Positions 9,370-18,790 of a DNA stretch of 64,000 nt are shown here, one piece after another. Position 1 is the first letter of the stretch. Every line of letters begins with the position of its first letter. The notes beneath the pieces are model-generated. The model searched no databases. It was not told the DNA's origin and worked only from the letters and a program-made list of their open reading frames with translations. The stretch is from Paraperlucidibaca sp. (GTDB lineage: Bacteria > Pseudomonadota > Gammaproteobacteria > Pseudomonadales > Moraxellaceae): assembly GCA_018066805.1 (NCBI GenBank), contig JAGPVX010000038.1, positions 62,001 through 126,000 on the forward strand, given 5' to 3'. The position numbers and the translations under genes were made by a program.

Positions 9370-10161
9370 TTAACTCCTGATCTGCGCATCACGGCGCCAT
9401 TGATCCAATAAAATACCTGTGGCCACACCAGCATTGAGCGATTCGGCACCGCCAAAGCACGGAATACTCACACGCTCACTAAGCTGCGAGGCAATCGCTG
9501 CACTGATGCCTTTGGATTCGTTACCGATGACGAGTACGCCCGGCTGCTGCGCAGAAAATAGTGGGCCGCGTAATGCGTGCGTGCTTTCGCCATCCATCAC
9601 CGCGCCACAAACAACGGCCTGCGCGCGCGCGGCAGCCAACCATTCGGGTAGATCCACGACATGAAATGGCACACGCAAAAACGAGCCCATGCTGGCGGCA
9701 ATGACTTTCGGGTTAAATAATTCAGTGGTGGTTTGCGAGGCGACGATCTGACTCACGCCATACCAGTCGGCAAGGCGCAAAATAGTGCCGAGATTACCGG
9801 GGTCGCGTAGATCATCTAGCGCAAGCGTGAGTTGGCCTTCGCGCAGAGGCATAGCGCGCCAAGCGCGCTGACCGGCAATCGCCAAGGCCGATTCGTTATT
9901 GGTGTAATTGCCCAAACTGCTTAATAAGCTGGCGCTGATTTCGATTAGGCGTAGGCCACGACGACTAGTAGCATCGCGAAATTCAGCAGCTTGCTCGTGG
10001 CTGGCGTAGACCGCGACAACGGGCCAGTCCGAGGCTAGAAGTTCGTGAACACTTTTCGCGCCTTCAACCAGAAATGCCGACTGCTCGCGGCGTCCGGCTT
10101 TTTGTTGCAATGCGCGAACGCGTTTGTGCTCAGCTTTGGTGATTTCAGCAGAAGATGACAT
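9370..10161 (-). CDS. TrmH/SpoU family RNA 2'-O-methyltransferase
   Basis: A 263-residue SPOUT methyltransferase with an N-terminal SpoU substrate-binding domain and a C-terminal knotted SAM-binding domain. Family motifs are seen in DDLRDPGNLGTILRLADW, VLVIGNESKGIS and ESLNAGVATGILL. The likely substrate is a ribose 2'-OH of rRNA or tRNA, but the position cannot be told from sequence. It appears to be cotranscribed with the downstream exchanger gene. Confidence 0.9.
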   Translation of the reverse strand: MSSSAEITKAEHKRVRALQQKAGRREQSAFLVEGAKSVHELLASDWPVVAVYASHEQAAEFRDATSRRGLRLIEISASLLSSLGNYTNNESALAIAGQRAWRAMPLREGQLTLALDDLRDPGNLGTILRLADWYGVSQIVASQTTTELFNPKVIAASMGSFLRVPFHVVDLPEWLAAARAQAVVCGAVMDGESTHALRGPLFSAQQPGVLVIGNESKGISAAIASQLSERVSIPCFGGAESLNAGVATGILLDQWRRDAQIRS

Positions 10162-10235
10162 GACGTGGGATGACCTGAGTAGTTACCAAGACCGTAGCAA
10201 CAAAGCTGTCGCCACGGCCTTGCATGCTAACCGTC

Positions 10236-11207
10236 CTAGGCAACTAACGACAATGCCGGCGTTTCAATTCGGGCTAAAAATTCACGCATATGGCGGAATG
10301 CCAAGCGCCCTTCTGGCAATACTGCAGCCATAAATGGGAACACATGTGGCATGCGATGCCATTCTTCATAGAGCACATTTACGCCGGCCGCACGTGCACG
10401 CTCGACAGTTCGGCGCGCATCATCACGTAAAATCTCAGTCGAGCCGACCATGATGTATAGCGGTGGCAGGCCACGGAAACTGCCATGCACCGGCGATACT
10501 AAGGCATCGAAGGGGCTGCGATTGCGCGTAAGGAAACGGCTGATATAGCCCAAAGCGGCATTGGGAATGTAGGGATCTCGGCGCGGATGTGCGGTTAACG
10601 CTAGCGAGTCAGCGCTCAGGTCCGTCCATGGCGAGATACAAATTGCTGCTCTCGGCAAGCTAATGCCACGATCGCGTAAAGTTTGTAGCAGCACCAAGGT
10701 CAGATGACCACCAGCAGAGTCACCTGCCACCGTGATATCCGAACCTTTATAGCCCTGGCTTAGCAAATACTTATAGGAAGCAACGGCGTCATCGCGCCAA
10801 TCTTCGAAGCTATGGCGTGGCGCGAGGCGGTAGTCGATAGCAAAAACTGGCCGCGACAAGGCTTGCGAGAGCCGCCAAGTGATTTGTCTATGCAGCGAGC
10901 CTGAGCCAAAAAAATAGCCGCCACCGTGCAAGTACAGCACCACGCGCGGGGCATTATGCGCTTTCGGTGACACCACCCACTCACCGCGAACATCAGCTCG
11001 GTGCACCGGCGTTATACGCACTGCTTTCGGTGCGCGCTTAAGCACAGCCCCCAACGCACCAAAGCCTTTCCTTAAAGCAATCAGCCCCTCAGGTGAGCGA
11101 ACTAGCGTGCTAGCAAGCGGGCGAACAGTTGCCGACATAAGCCAACCAACAGCATGCGCCTGCTTACTGGCATGCGGATAAGGGTGGTGCGGATCTGATG
11201 TTGTCAT
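10236..11207 (-). CDS. Alpha/beta hydrolase, HSL-type esterase/lipase
   Basis: A 323-residue alpha/beta hydrolase of the hormone-sensitive-lipase family. The oxyanion-hole motif HGGG is at residues 94-97, and the nucleophile is S164 in GDSAGG. A histidine near HVFPF (about residue 290) could complete the triad with an aspartate. No signal peptide is evident, so a cytoplasmic esterase acting on short or medium acyl esters is likely. It is divergent from ybeZ across 167 bases and lies leftward with the SPOUT methyltransferase, separated from it by 74 bases. Confidence 0.88.
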   Translation of the reverse strand: MTTSDPHHPYPHASKQAHAVGWLMSATVRPLASTLVRSPEGLIALRKGFGALGAVLKRAPKAVRITPVHRADVRGEWVVSPKAHNAPRVVLYLHGGGYFFGSGSLHRQITWRLSQALSRPVFAIDYRLAPRHSFEDWRDDAVASYKYLLSQGYKGSDITVAGDSAGGHLTLVLLQTLRDRGISLPRAAICISPWTDLSADSLALTAHPRRDPYIPNAALGYISRFLTRNRSPFDALVSPVHGSFRGLPPLYIMVGSTEILRDDARRTVERARAAGVNVLYEEWHRMPHVFPFMAAVLPEGRLAFRHMREFLARIETPALSLVA

Positions 11208-11288
11208 GGCAGGCCTTCTGTCTTTATTTATTGTTATCGACGGAGCAGTGAATTACTTAACTTTTGCGCACTTAAGCATCGAACATAT

Positions 11289-11302
11289 CAGACGTATGTC
11301 TG
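11289..11302. promoter_or_regulatory. Short palindrome between the hydrolase gene and ybeZ
   Basis: CAGACGTATGTCTG has perfect five-base arms around a four-base centre. It lies in the divergent intergenic region, about 80 bases upstream of each gene. It could be an operator for the hydrolase gene, but such a short repeat may be chance. Confidence 0.2.
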
Positions 11303-11374
11303 GTCGCCAATGGATTTCCCTAGTGAAATTGTGGAAATTTGTAGTAGGACAATGCATGCGCTTCAGTAACTGCC

Positions 11375-12436
11375 GTGACTCGTCAATTTCAGTTATTCTC
11401 TAGGCACAAGCTCACCGAGAACACTGCCCTTTTGAATACGTCTGAACACACCAGCACGCTGGAACTAAGCCCACAAGACCCACGTCGCCTAGCCATTCTT
11501 TGTGGCCAATTCAATGAGCACATCAAGCTTATTGAGCAGCGCCTCAATCTGCGCGTGCTGCATCGTGGCTACAGCCTCGAGATTATTGGCGAGGCTGATA
11601 TGCGCGAAATAGCGGTCACCGTGCTCGAGCGGCTCTATGCAGAAACTGATGACAGCCTAACGCTGGCACCTGAGACCGTGCATTTAGTGCTGCAAATTGC
11701 ACTTGGCGAGCTATCCAGCAATCCTGTGCACGTCGGTGGTGGCGAAGGCCCCGTACTAATGACGAAAAAAGGCACTATTCGTCCGCGCGGGCAAAATCAG
11801 CAGCGTTATGTCGAGCAGATGCTCAGTCACGACATCAGCTTTGGTGTTGGCCCTGCCGGTACTGGCAAGACGTATTTGGCCGTAGCCTGTGCCGTCGACC
11901 AGCTCGAAAAAGATCAAGTGAAACGCATATTGCTGGTGCGACCTGCGGTTGAGGCCGGCGAAAAACTTGGCTTTTTGCCGGGTGATTTATCTGAAAAAAT
12001 TAACCCGTATTTGCGCCCACTGTATGACGCGCTATACGAGATGCTCGGCCTTGAGCGCGTGGCGAAATTGATTGAGCGCCAAGTCATTGAAGTCGCGCCA
12101 TTGGCCTATATGCGCGGACGCACGCTCAATCACGCCTTCATCATTTTGGATGAGGCACAAAACACCACGCCGGAACAAATGAAGATGTTTTTAACGCGTT
12201 TGGGCTATGGCTCGCGCGCCGTCATTACTGGTGATATCAGCCAAGTCGACTTACCTCGCGGCATGGAGTCTGGACTGACTCAGGCGCTGACTATTTTGGA
12301 GCAGGTCAAAGGCATTCATGTCACGCGCTTTGCCTCGTGCGATGTCGTACGCCATCCCTTGGTGATGCGCATTGTCGACGCTTATGAAGCCTGGGATGCG
12401 AAACAGCCAGCGCCGCGAGGTCATCATGTCCGCTAA
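11375..12436 (+). CDS. ybeZ: PhoH-like ATPase YbeZ
   Basis: PhoH-family P-loop ATPase, usually encoded next to ybeY and thought to assist it in RNA metabolism. Walker A is GPAGTGKTYLA, Walker B-like IILDEAQNTT follows, and the long stretch around EAGEKLGFLPGDLSEK is highly conserved in the family. Two starts are possible: GTG at 11375 (353 residues) or TTG at 11432. The latter gives an N-terminus (MNTSEHTSTLELSP) that aligns better with E. coli YbeZ. Neither has a strong ribosome site. Its 3' end overlaps ybeY by 11 bases. Confidence 0.95.
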   Translation: MTRQFQLFSRHKLTENTALLNTSEHTSTLELSPQDPRRLAILCGQFNEHIKLIEQRLNLRVLHRGYSLEIIGEADMREIAVTVLERLYAETDDSLTLAPETVHLVLQIALGELSSNPVHVGGGEGPVLMTKKGTIRPRGQNQQRYVEQMLSHDISFGVGPAGTGKTYLAVACAVDQLEKDQVKRILLVRPAVEAGEKLGFLPGDLSEKINPYLRPLYDALYEMLGLERVAKLIERQVIEVAPLAYMRGRTLNHAFIILDEAQNTTPEQMKMFLTRLGYGSRAVITGDISQVDLPRGMESGLTQALTILEQVKGIHVTRFASCDVVRHPLVMRIVDAYEAWDAKQPAPRGHHVR

Positions 12437-12944
12437 TGTTTGGTTAGACGTCGACGACGGTATCAGCCCAGAAGGCTTGCCCACTGAAGCTGATTGCGCG
12501 CGTTATGTAGACGCTACGTTGAAAGCACTCAGCATTGCGCAGCCGTGCTCAGTCGATATTCGCATCGTGAGTCGCGAGGAAGGCCGCGAGCTCAATGCGC
12601 AGTATCGTGACAAAAATTACGCCACCAATGTGCTGTCATTCCCAGCCGATTTGCCCGAAGCCCTGCTCGCCGAACTTGATGAGCGACCATTAGGTGACTT
12701 GGCCATTTGCGCCGATGTTGTTGCCACAGAAGCGCATGAGCAAGGCAAGCCTTTAGCGGCGCATTGGGCGCATATGATTGTCCACGGCAGCTTGCATTTA
12801 CTCGGTTATGACCACATTGAACTAGACGATGCCGCACGCATGGAACCTCTAGAACTTGAGATATTGTCGTGTCTTGGTATCGATAACCCGTATGATGACG
12901 ACCTGACAAACAACGCACTAGAAGAGGGGAAAACATCGCCATGA
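12426..12944 (+). CDS. ybeY: Endoribonuclease YbeY (16S rRNA 3'-end maturation)
   Basis: Single-strand-specific zinc endoribonuclease involved in 16S rRNA processing and ribosome quality control. The metal motif H-G-S-L-H-L-L-G-Y-D-H (H3xH5xH) is intact. The ATG at 12426 is chosen over the upstream in-frame ATG at 12372 because it is preceded by GCGAGGT and gives 172 residues, in the usual range. It overlaps the end of ybeZ and the start of corC, forming a coupled three-gene unit. Confidence 0.95.
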   Translation: MSANVWLDVDDGISPEGLPTEADCARYVDATLKALSIAQPCSVDIRIVSREEGRELNAQYRDKNYATNVLSFPADLPEALLAELDERPLGDLAICADVVATEAHEQGKPLAAHWAHMIVHGSLHLLGYDHIELDDAARMEPLELEILSCLGIDNPYDDDLTNNALEEGKTSP

Positions 12945-13786
12945 GCGAGGATCGATCGTCTGGAGACACATCGAAGTCGTGGTTAAGCCGCTTAGCGGAT
13001 GCCTGGAGTGGCGAAATCAACACCCGCGAGGAGCTGCTCGAAATTATTCGTGAGTCGGCAAAGCGCGGATTAATGGATGTTGAAGCACAGCGCATTATTG
13101 AATCCACGCTACAAGTCTCTGAGCGCCAAGTGCGCGAGATTATGATCCCTCGTGCGCAGATGGTTGCCCTGCGTGCCGACGAAACCGTCAGCAACGCCAT
13201 GGCTGGTTTGATTGAGTCGGCACACTCACGATTCCCCGTGATTGCCACCGACAACCCCGATGAAGTCGTGGGCATTTTGTTTGCCAAAGACCTATTGAAA
13301 CTCGTCAATAATCATTGCGACGATGCCACTGTGATGGAGTTTTTACGGCCAGTGTTTTTTGTGCCGGAATCCACGCACTTGGACAAATTGATTCGTGAGT
13401 TTCGCAGCAAAAAAAGCCATATGGCCATCGTCGTCAATGAGTATGGCGGCATTGCCGGCCTAGTCACTTTTGAAGATGCACTAGAGCAAATCGTTGGCGA
13501 AATTGACGACGAGCATGACGAAGATGAAAGCTTTGAAGATCAAGATATTCGAGAAATGCATCCTGGCGAATGGCTAGTAAAAGCCTTCACGCCCATCGCC
13601 GAATTTAACGACTACTTCAAAAGCAATTTCAGCAATGACGACTTCGATACCATCGCCGGCATCATTCTCAACGCCTTCGAACGCCTGCCCGAGCAAGGCG
13701 AAGTGATCGAGTTAGATCGCTGGCGCTTCAGTGTTCTGCAAGCCGACAACCGCACTATTCGCCTACTTAAAGTTGAAGTTCGCTAA
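12941..13786 (+). CDS. corC: CorC/HlyC family CBS-domain protein (YbeX)
   Basis: A 281-residue protein with an N-terminal extension, two CBS domains (about residues 65-190, starting around VREIMIPRAQMVAL) and a C-terminal CorC_HlyC transporter-associated domain. The family is linked to Mg2+/Co2+ efflux and to ribosome-related phenotypes in E. coli. No membrane segment is present. It overlaps ybeY by four bases and lies three bases before lnt, the conserved order. The window also encodes CorA, about 11 kb upstream. Confidence 0.93.
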   Translation: MSEDRSSGDTSKSWLSRLADAWSGEINTREELLEIIRESAKRGLMDVEAQRIIESTLQVSERQVREIMIPRAQMVALRADETVSNAMAGLIESAHSRFPVIATDNPDEVVGILFAKDLLKLVNNHCDDATVMEFLRPVFFVPESTHLDKLIREFRSKKSHMAIVVNEYGGIAGLVTFEDALEQIVGEIDDEHDEDESFEDQDIREMHPGEWLVKAFTPIAEFNDYFKSNFSNDDFDTIAGIILNAFERLPEQGEVIELDRWRFSVLQADNRTIRLLKVEVR

Positions 13787-13789
13787 ACA

Positions 13790-15328
13790 ATGAAACGCTT
13801 TTTTGCCCTGCTCGACGCCCTGAGACAAACACCTCTGCGCACGCCACTCGCGCTCATCCTTGGCGCGCTCATGCCCTTCGGCCTTGCGCCTTACAACGCG
13901 TGGCCCGTGGCACTTTTGGCACTCGCATTGTTTGCCAATTTGCTCGAGCAAAGTAGCGCGCGTCGAAGCGCTTGGCTGCACTATATGTTCGGCGCGGGCT
14001 TATGGCTGCACGGCAGCAGTTGGCTATTAGTATCGATGCACGACTACGGCAACACCAGTTGGCCAGTCTCACTACTCATGCTTGCTGTGGTTGCACTGGT
14101 GATGGCGTTGTTATTTGTCCCCGGCGGCTGGCTGTATGGCCGCCTAAAGCTCTGGCGCTTGAATTGGCTAGCACTTCCTGCGCTACTGGTGCTAGGCGAA
14201 TGGCTGCGCTCATGGCTACTGACCGGCTTCCCCTGGCTGATGACAGGCTACGGCTTTATCGATACGCCGTTGTCGGGCTGGGCACCGCTCATGGGCATCT
14301 ATGGCGTGAGCTTGGCCGCCGGCATCAGTGCCGTGGCTTTGCTCAGCATCTTGCGTCATGGCAAGGCCGCGCCTGGCGCCATTATCGCGATCGCTCTGAC
14401 ATGGTTGGTTGGCGGATTACTCGCCCCCATCAGCTGGACCACAATCAATAAAGAAGCGCCAGTCAGCGTCAGCTTGGTGCAGGGCAATATTCCACAAGAG
14501 TCGAAATGGGCTTTGGAATGGCGCGACAAAACCACCGCTATTTATCAAGACTTATCAAAAAGCGAATGGGGTCGCGACTTAGTCATTTGGCCTGAAGCAG
14601 CCATCCCGCAATTTGCTCATGAAGCCAGAGACCTATTGGCTGATCTTGATTATGAAGCGATAAAAGCTGGCAGCGCCTTTGTAACCGGCATTCCCTACGC
14701 AACATGGAACAATGATCGCACCGAGATATTGTTTTACAACAGCATCATGGCATCGGGCGATGGCCTAGGCATTTATCACAAGCAGCAGCTAGTGCCGATT
14801 GGCGAATACATTCCCTTTGAAAAATGGATTCGCGGCACTATTCCATTCTTTGATTTGCCCATGTCTAGCTTCACTTGGGGCCCCGCCGAGCAAGGGCCGT
14901 TGCTAGTCAAAGGCCGCACGCTAGCGCCGTTTATTTGCTACGAAATTGCCTATCCATCGTTGGTACAGCGCTTATCGAACGTGGATTATTTAGTCACGGT
15001 GAGCAATGACGGCTGGTTCGGCCATTCGATAGGCCCGGCGCAACACTTTCAGATGGTGCGGATGCGCGCGAAAGAAACCGGTCGCTATATTGTGCGCGCC
15101 ACCAATAATGGCGTGACGGCATTCATCGACCCACAAGGCCATGTCGTCAGCCGCGCGCCGTCATTTACACGCACCGTATTACGTGGCGAAATTTATCCCG
15201 CGCATGGCCTCACGCCATGGCAGCGCACCGGCGTCTGGCCAGTGCTACTGCTCTGTGTTTTGCTGTTGTTGATTAGCTGGCAACGCAGTGTTCGCCTAGG
15301 CCGTAGCAGCGATAAGACAGGCCAGTAA
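13790..15328 (+). CDS. lnt: Apolipoprotein N-acyltransferase Lnt
   Basis: Inner-membrane enzyme that adds the third acyl chain to the N-terminal cysteine of lipoproteins, enabling their sorting. About six N-terminal membrane segments are followed by a nitrilase-fold domain. The catalytic triad is E269 (IWPEAAIP), K331 (YHKQQLVP) and C383 (FICYEIAYP), corresponding to E267, K335 and C387 of E. coli. Length of 512 is normal. The last 33 bases overlap the end of the convergent CobW gene. Confidence 0.97.
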   Translation: MKRFFALLDALRQTPLRTPLALILGALMPFGLAPYNAWPVALLALALFANLLEQSSARRSAWLHYMFGAGLWLHGSSWLLVSMHDYGNTSWPVSLLMLAVVALVMALLFVPGGWLYGRLKLWRLNWLALPALLVLGEWLRSWLLTGFPWLMTGYGFIDTPLSGWAPLMGIYGVSLAAGISAVALLSILRHGKAAPGAIIAIALTWLVGGLLAPISWTTINKEAPVSVSLVQGNIPQESKWALEWRDKTTAIYQDLSKSEWGRDLVIWPEAAIPQFAHEARDLLADLDYEAIKAGSAFVTGIPYATWNNDRTEILFYNSIMASGDGLGIYHKQQLVPIGEYIPFEKWIRGTIPFFDLPMSSFTWGPAEQGPLLVKGRTLAPFICYEIAYPSLVQRLSNVDYLVTVSNDGWFGHSIGPAQHFQMVRMRAKETGRYIVRATNNGVTAFIDPQGHVVSRAPSFTRTVLRGEIYPAHGLTPWQRTGVWPVLLLCVLLLLISWQRSVRLGRSSDKTGQ

Positions 15329-16375
15329 TCGCTGCTCACGCAGAGCCCAATCCAGATCGATTGGGCTGATGATTTCCACGCGACTGTCACTGCGGTATTC
15401 ACTCGAACGAATAGCTAAATCAAGCGCTGTAGCGTTAAAAAATATCCAGCCTTTATCGGTATGAAACACACCCTTCACGCGCTCGGCGTCGCGCCATGAC
15501 ATCAGCTCAGTAAGCAACTCATCGTGGCGAAAACACCAGCTTGCCGGCAATATCCAGCCACCAATGAAGTGGCCTTGAGCTGGCTCATGGTAGTGATACG
15601 GCGGAAGCTTGGCCTGTGCGGCTTGTTCAGCACTTACGCCATCTAAGCGAGGGCTGAGCGCTGCGATAACTGGCGCATGTAGCAGACTGCGACGCTGCTG
15701 CTTTGGCGGCTTCGCTGCCACCGATAAAGCCTCAATACGCGATGACTCAGGCTCAACAAATGCCACCAGAGCCTTCGCTGGCGATAGCTCAGCAGCAAAC
15801 TCATTGGCGGTTATTCGCTCAGCATCACTGAGCACATCGGCTTTGCTAAATAGCAGCACATCAGCCACCGCTACTTGCGCAATAAACGTCTCATGTTCGC
15901 GCACTCTGGCATCGTTAAGCATGCGCGCATCGAGCACACAAACACTCGCCGCCAAGCTCAAGTATGGTTGCCAGTGCGCCTCTTGTAGCGTTTCAATAAT
16001 TTGCGTTGGATGACCCAGGCCCGTCGGCTCAATGATCAGGCGATCAATATCGCCGCGACTGGTTATTTTCCCCAGCGCCAGTTGCAGCGGCATATTTTGC
16101 AAGCAGCAAATACAGCCACCAGCGACTTCTTGAATAAATACATCGTCGCCTGCCCAAGCTGTTTGGTCGATGCCGATCTGACCAAATTCATTGACCAAAA
16201 TTGCCCAGCGTTCATCGACTGGCTTCTCGGCCATCCAGCGCGAAATCAAGGTGGTTTTACCAGCGCCTAAAAAGCCGGTGACTAGATGCACTGAAAGCTT
16301 TTTCGCAGGCGCGGCCTTAAAGCTCATGCCTTGAGCGCCGGCGTTTGGCTCAGCGGAGTTTGTGGGTAAAGTCAT
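15296..16375 (-). CDS. CobW/COG0523-family GTPase (putative metallochaperone)
   Basis: A G3E GTPase of the CobW/COG0523 group, about 359 residues. It has Walker A (GFLGAGKTTL), the signature metal-binding motif GGCICC, an SKADV-type guanine specificity motif, and a CobW C-terminal domain. Members deliver zinc, cobalt or other metals to target enzymes; the metal here is unknown and no Zur box is obvious upstream. The frame is open from 16513, but the ATG at 16375 with GGTGAA upstream is preferred, because longer versions would collide with the divergent SDR gene. Confidence 0.9.
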   Translation of the reverse strand: MTLPTNSAEPNAGAQGMSFKAAPAKKLSVHLVTGFLGAGKTTLISRWMAEKPVDERWAILVNEFGQIGIDQTAWAGDDVFIQEVAGGCICCLQNMPLQLALGKITSRGDIDRLIIEPTGLGHPTQIIETLQEAHWQPYLSLAASVCVLDARMLNDARVREHETFIAQVAVADVLLFSKADVLSDAERITANEFAAELSPAKALVAFVEPESSRIEALSVAAKPPKQQRRSLLHAPVIAALSPRLDGVSAEQAAQAKLPPYHYHEPAQGHFIGGWILPASWCFRHDELLTELMSWRDAERVKGVFHTDKGWIFFNATALDLAIRSSEYRSDSRVEIISPIDLDWALREQRLLACLIAATA

Positions 16376-16487
16376 GTAAAGTTCACCGATTCTGTCTGGT
16401 CTACGCTTCTGTTCAGCACTCGCCATAGGCACAATGCCTGCAGCCACACTAGACTTAAAAATCGATGATGACACAGGGATGCCTGCG

Positions 16488-17444
16488 ATGAATATTTTGA
16501 TCACCGGCGGCACAGGATTTATTGGCGCTCAACTCGTACCTGTATTAGTCGGTGCACCCGATCAAGCTCAAGGCGACCACCTAACATTGCTGACCCGCCA
16601 GCCCGAAAAAATGGCGAAGCATTATGCCGCTTGGGCCGACACTGGCCGCCTGCGCTTTGTTTCCTCACTCGATGCGCTAGCGCGTGATGAAGCCTTCGAT
16701 GCCGTCATCAATCTTGCCGGCGAAGGCATCGCTGATAAGCCTTGGACTACTCAAAGAAAGCTCGAACTACATGCCAGCCGCGTGCTGCTTACCGAGTCAC
16801 TTGGCGATTGGCTACGCCGCGCTAAGCACAAGCCCAATGTGCTTATTTCAGGCTCTGCTGTTGGTTGGTATGGCAGTCAAGGCGAACGTATTTTAGATGA
16901 AGAATCGTCTGCCGAAAGCGGCGACTACACCCATCATCTTTGCCGCGACTGGGAAGCCGCCGCGCTTGCCGCCGCGCCAGCAAACGCGCGCGTATGCACT
17001 TTGCGCTTAGGCGTCGTTATAGGCCCAGGCGGCGGTATGTTGCGCCGCTTATTGCCGGTATTTGGCTTAGGCTTGGGAGGCGTTTTGGGCAATGGCGAGC
17101 AGTATTTGTCCTGGGTGTCGCGCAGCGATGTGGTCCAAGTGGTTTTACGCATGCTCACCGATCGTTCATTACACGGCGTGTTTAACCTTACCGCACCCGC
17201 GCCAGTGAGCAATGCCGAATTCACTCGCACATTAGCCCGATTATTGCGTCGCCCAGCATTTTTACGCGTGCCCGCCAGCGTGCTGAAACTAGGCCTTGGT
17301 GAGATGTCCACTCTCTTGCTCGATGGCCAACGCGTCATGCCTAGCCGCTTACTAAGCGCCGACTATCGCTTCCTTCATAGCACGCTAGAAGATGCCTTAC
17401 GCTCGGCGCTCTCAAGAAACGACAGCTCAAAAGATAACGATTAA
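16488..17444 (+). CDS. TIGR01777-type SDR epimerase-like protein (YfcH-like)
   Basis: An extended short-chain dehydrogenase-like protein of 318 residues with the NAD(P)-binding motif GGTGFIGAQL at its N-terminus and the YGSQGERILDEE/VGWYG stretch typical of the YfcH/TIGR01777 family. A DUF1731-like C-terminal segment follows. The substrate is unknown in the family. The start at 16488 (MNILITGGTGF, with AGGGA upstream) is preferred over 16434. Its stop codon shares its last base with the ATG of the TolC-like gene, so it leads the exporter operon. Confidence 0.9.
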   Translation: MNILITGGTGFIGAQLVPVLVGAPDQAQGDHLTLLTRQPEKMAKHYAAWADTGRLRFVSSLDALARDEAFDAVINLAGEGIADKPWTTQRKLELHASRVLLTESLGDWLRRAKHKPNVLISGSAVGWYGSQGERILDEESSAESGDYTHHLCRDWEAAALAAAPANARVCTLRLGVVIGPGGGMLRRLLPVFGLGLGGVLGNGEQYLSWVSRSDVVQVVLRMLTDRSLHGVFNLTAPAPVSNAEFTRTLARLLRRPAFLRVPASVLKLGLGEMSTLLLDGQRVMPSRLLSADYRFLHSTLEDALRSALSRNDSSKDND

Positions 17445-18790
17445 TGAAACGGGTCACTTGGCAAAATGCACTGGGGCTGCTTGCGCTTAGCATCGGAATT
17501 AGCTCAGCACAGGCAAGCACAGCTGCTGCGGCCGCCTGCTCAGATATTAGCCAAGACACTCAGCTCACACTCGCACGCTATGTTGAGCGCAGTCTTTGCG
17601 CCAATCTCGACACTCGCGCTGCATGGCAGCGCGTGCAAGCTCAACGTGCACAAGTTGGCGCTGCCAACTCAGGCTATTATCCCAGCTTAAATATTAGTGC
17701 CAGCAGCAGCCGTGATTTTGGCGACCGCGTAGCCGGCACTGACCCAGATCAACGCACATTGAGCGCCAATGCGAGCTGGCTACTTTATGATTTTGGCGGT
17801 CGCGAAGCCGGTGTCTCACAAGCGAAAAGCACTCTTTTTGGCCTTCAAGCCAGTGCCGATGCCAGCATCCACAGCCTCGCGGCGCAAGCGGTTGCCACCT
17901 GGTTTAATCGCCTCGCCGCAGAGGCCAGCGTCGCGAGCGCGAAATCTTCATTAGCTGCCGCAAAAGAGACTGCCGAAGCCGCTGAAAAGCGCATTAAAGT
18001 TGGCGTTGGAACACGCGAAGATACGCTGCAAGCGCAAACCGCTTTGGCTCAAGCAGAGTTGGTGCTCATCCAGCGTGAAGGCGAACTTGCCGCCAGCAAT
18101 GGTCAGCTAGCCGTGCTCGCCAACTACCCCGCCAATACGGCCCTTACACCGCAGACCACCCTGCCCGATCCAAGCCAACTCAGCGCACCGCCTGCGCTTG
18201 CAGTATTGATGCAACTGGCCGATGAACGCCGGCCAGAACGTATCGCGCAGGAGCAGCAAGTCGCCGCTGCTGAGTCATCACTAGATCAATTAGCTGCGCA
18301 ACGCCTGCCGCGCATTAGCCTCAACGCCAGTGCTGGCGATAGCCGAAATAGCTTTGGCCAGCGCGACTCCGGCCAAGTCGCTGTGACTGCAACCTTGCCA
18401 CTGTTTACCGGCTTTCAGCAGCGCTATCAGGAGCGTGGTGCGCAAAGCCAAATTGATCAACAAACGCTTGAGCTCGATCGCATTCGCCAGCAAGTCGGCC
18501 TTGATGTCTGGCTGGCATGGCAGCAAGTCAATACCGCTCGTTCGCGCATCGATGCCACCGACAGCTTGCTGGCATCGGCAGCTGAATCTAGCCGTGCCGC
18601 CCTAGCGCGCTACCGTGCCGGCCTAGGCAATGTGCTCAATGTCTTAACCGCTCAAAGCACCCTCGCCGATGCTCGCCAACAACAAGCCCGCGCCCGCTTC
18701 GACTGGGCCAGCGCACGCGTTCAACTCGCGCGCGCCGCCGGCCTACTCACCGCCTCACCCGATGCTGCATTTCAGGATATCCAACCATGA
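17444..18790 (+). CDS. TolC-family outer-membrane efflux channel
   Basis: A 448-residue outer-membrane factor of the TolC/OEP family with a signal peptide (cleavage near AQAS/TAAAA) and two repeated halves rich in alanine-, glutamine- and leucine-based heptads. Conserved elements include the N-terminal GYYPSLNIS stretch and, in the second half, the repeat around ARYRAGLGNVLNVLTAQSTLADARQQ. It should form the trimeric channel for the MacAB-like exporter encoded just downstream, whose first gene overlaps it by four bases. Confidence 0.92.
   Translation: MKRVTWQNALGLLALSIGISSAQASTAAAAACSDISQDTQLTLARYVERSLCANLDTRAAWQRVQAQRAQVGAANSGYYPSLNISASSSRDFGDRVAGTDPDQRTLSANASWLLYDFGGREAGVSQAKSTLFGLQASADASIHSLAAQAVATWFNRLAAEASVASAKSSLAAAKETAEAAEKRIKVGVGTREDTLQAQTALAQAELVLIQREGELAASNGQLAVLANYPANTALTPQTTLPDPSQLSAPPALAVLMQLADERRPERIAQEQQVAAAESSLDQLAAQRLPRISLNASAGDSRNSFGQRDSGQVAVTATLPLFTGFQQRYQERGAQSQIDQQTLELDRIRQQVGLDVWLAWQQVNTARSRIDATDSLLASAAESSRAALARYRAGLGNVLNVLTAQSTLADARQQQARARFDWASARVQLARAAGLLTASPDAAFQDIQP

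Noticed and set aside
12592..13308. A long leftward open frame of 238 codons opposite ybeY and corC.
   Set aside because: It lies entirely opposite two well-supported conserved genes, has no ribosome site and no recognisable domain; it is a shadow frame.
16434..16513. Overlapping divergent starts of the CobW and SDR genes, suggesting a nested gene.
   Set aside because: Later starts at 16375 and 16488 have better ribosome sites and family-like N-termini, which leaves a normal divergent promoter region.
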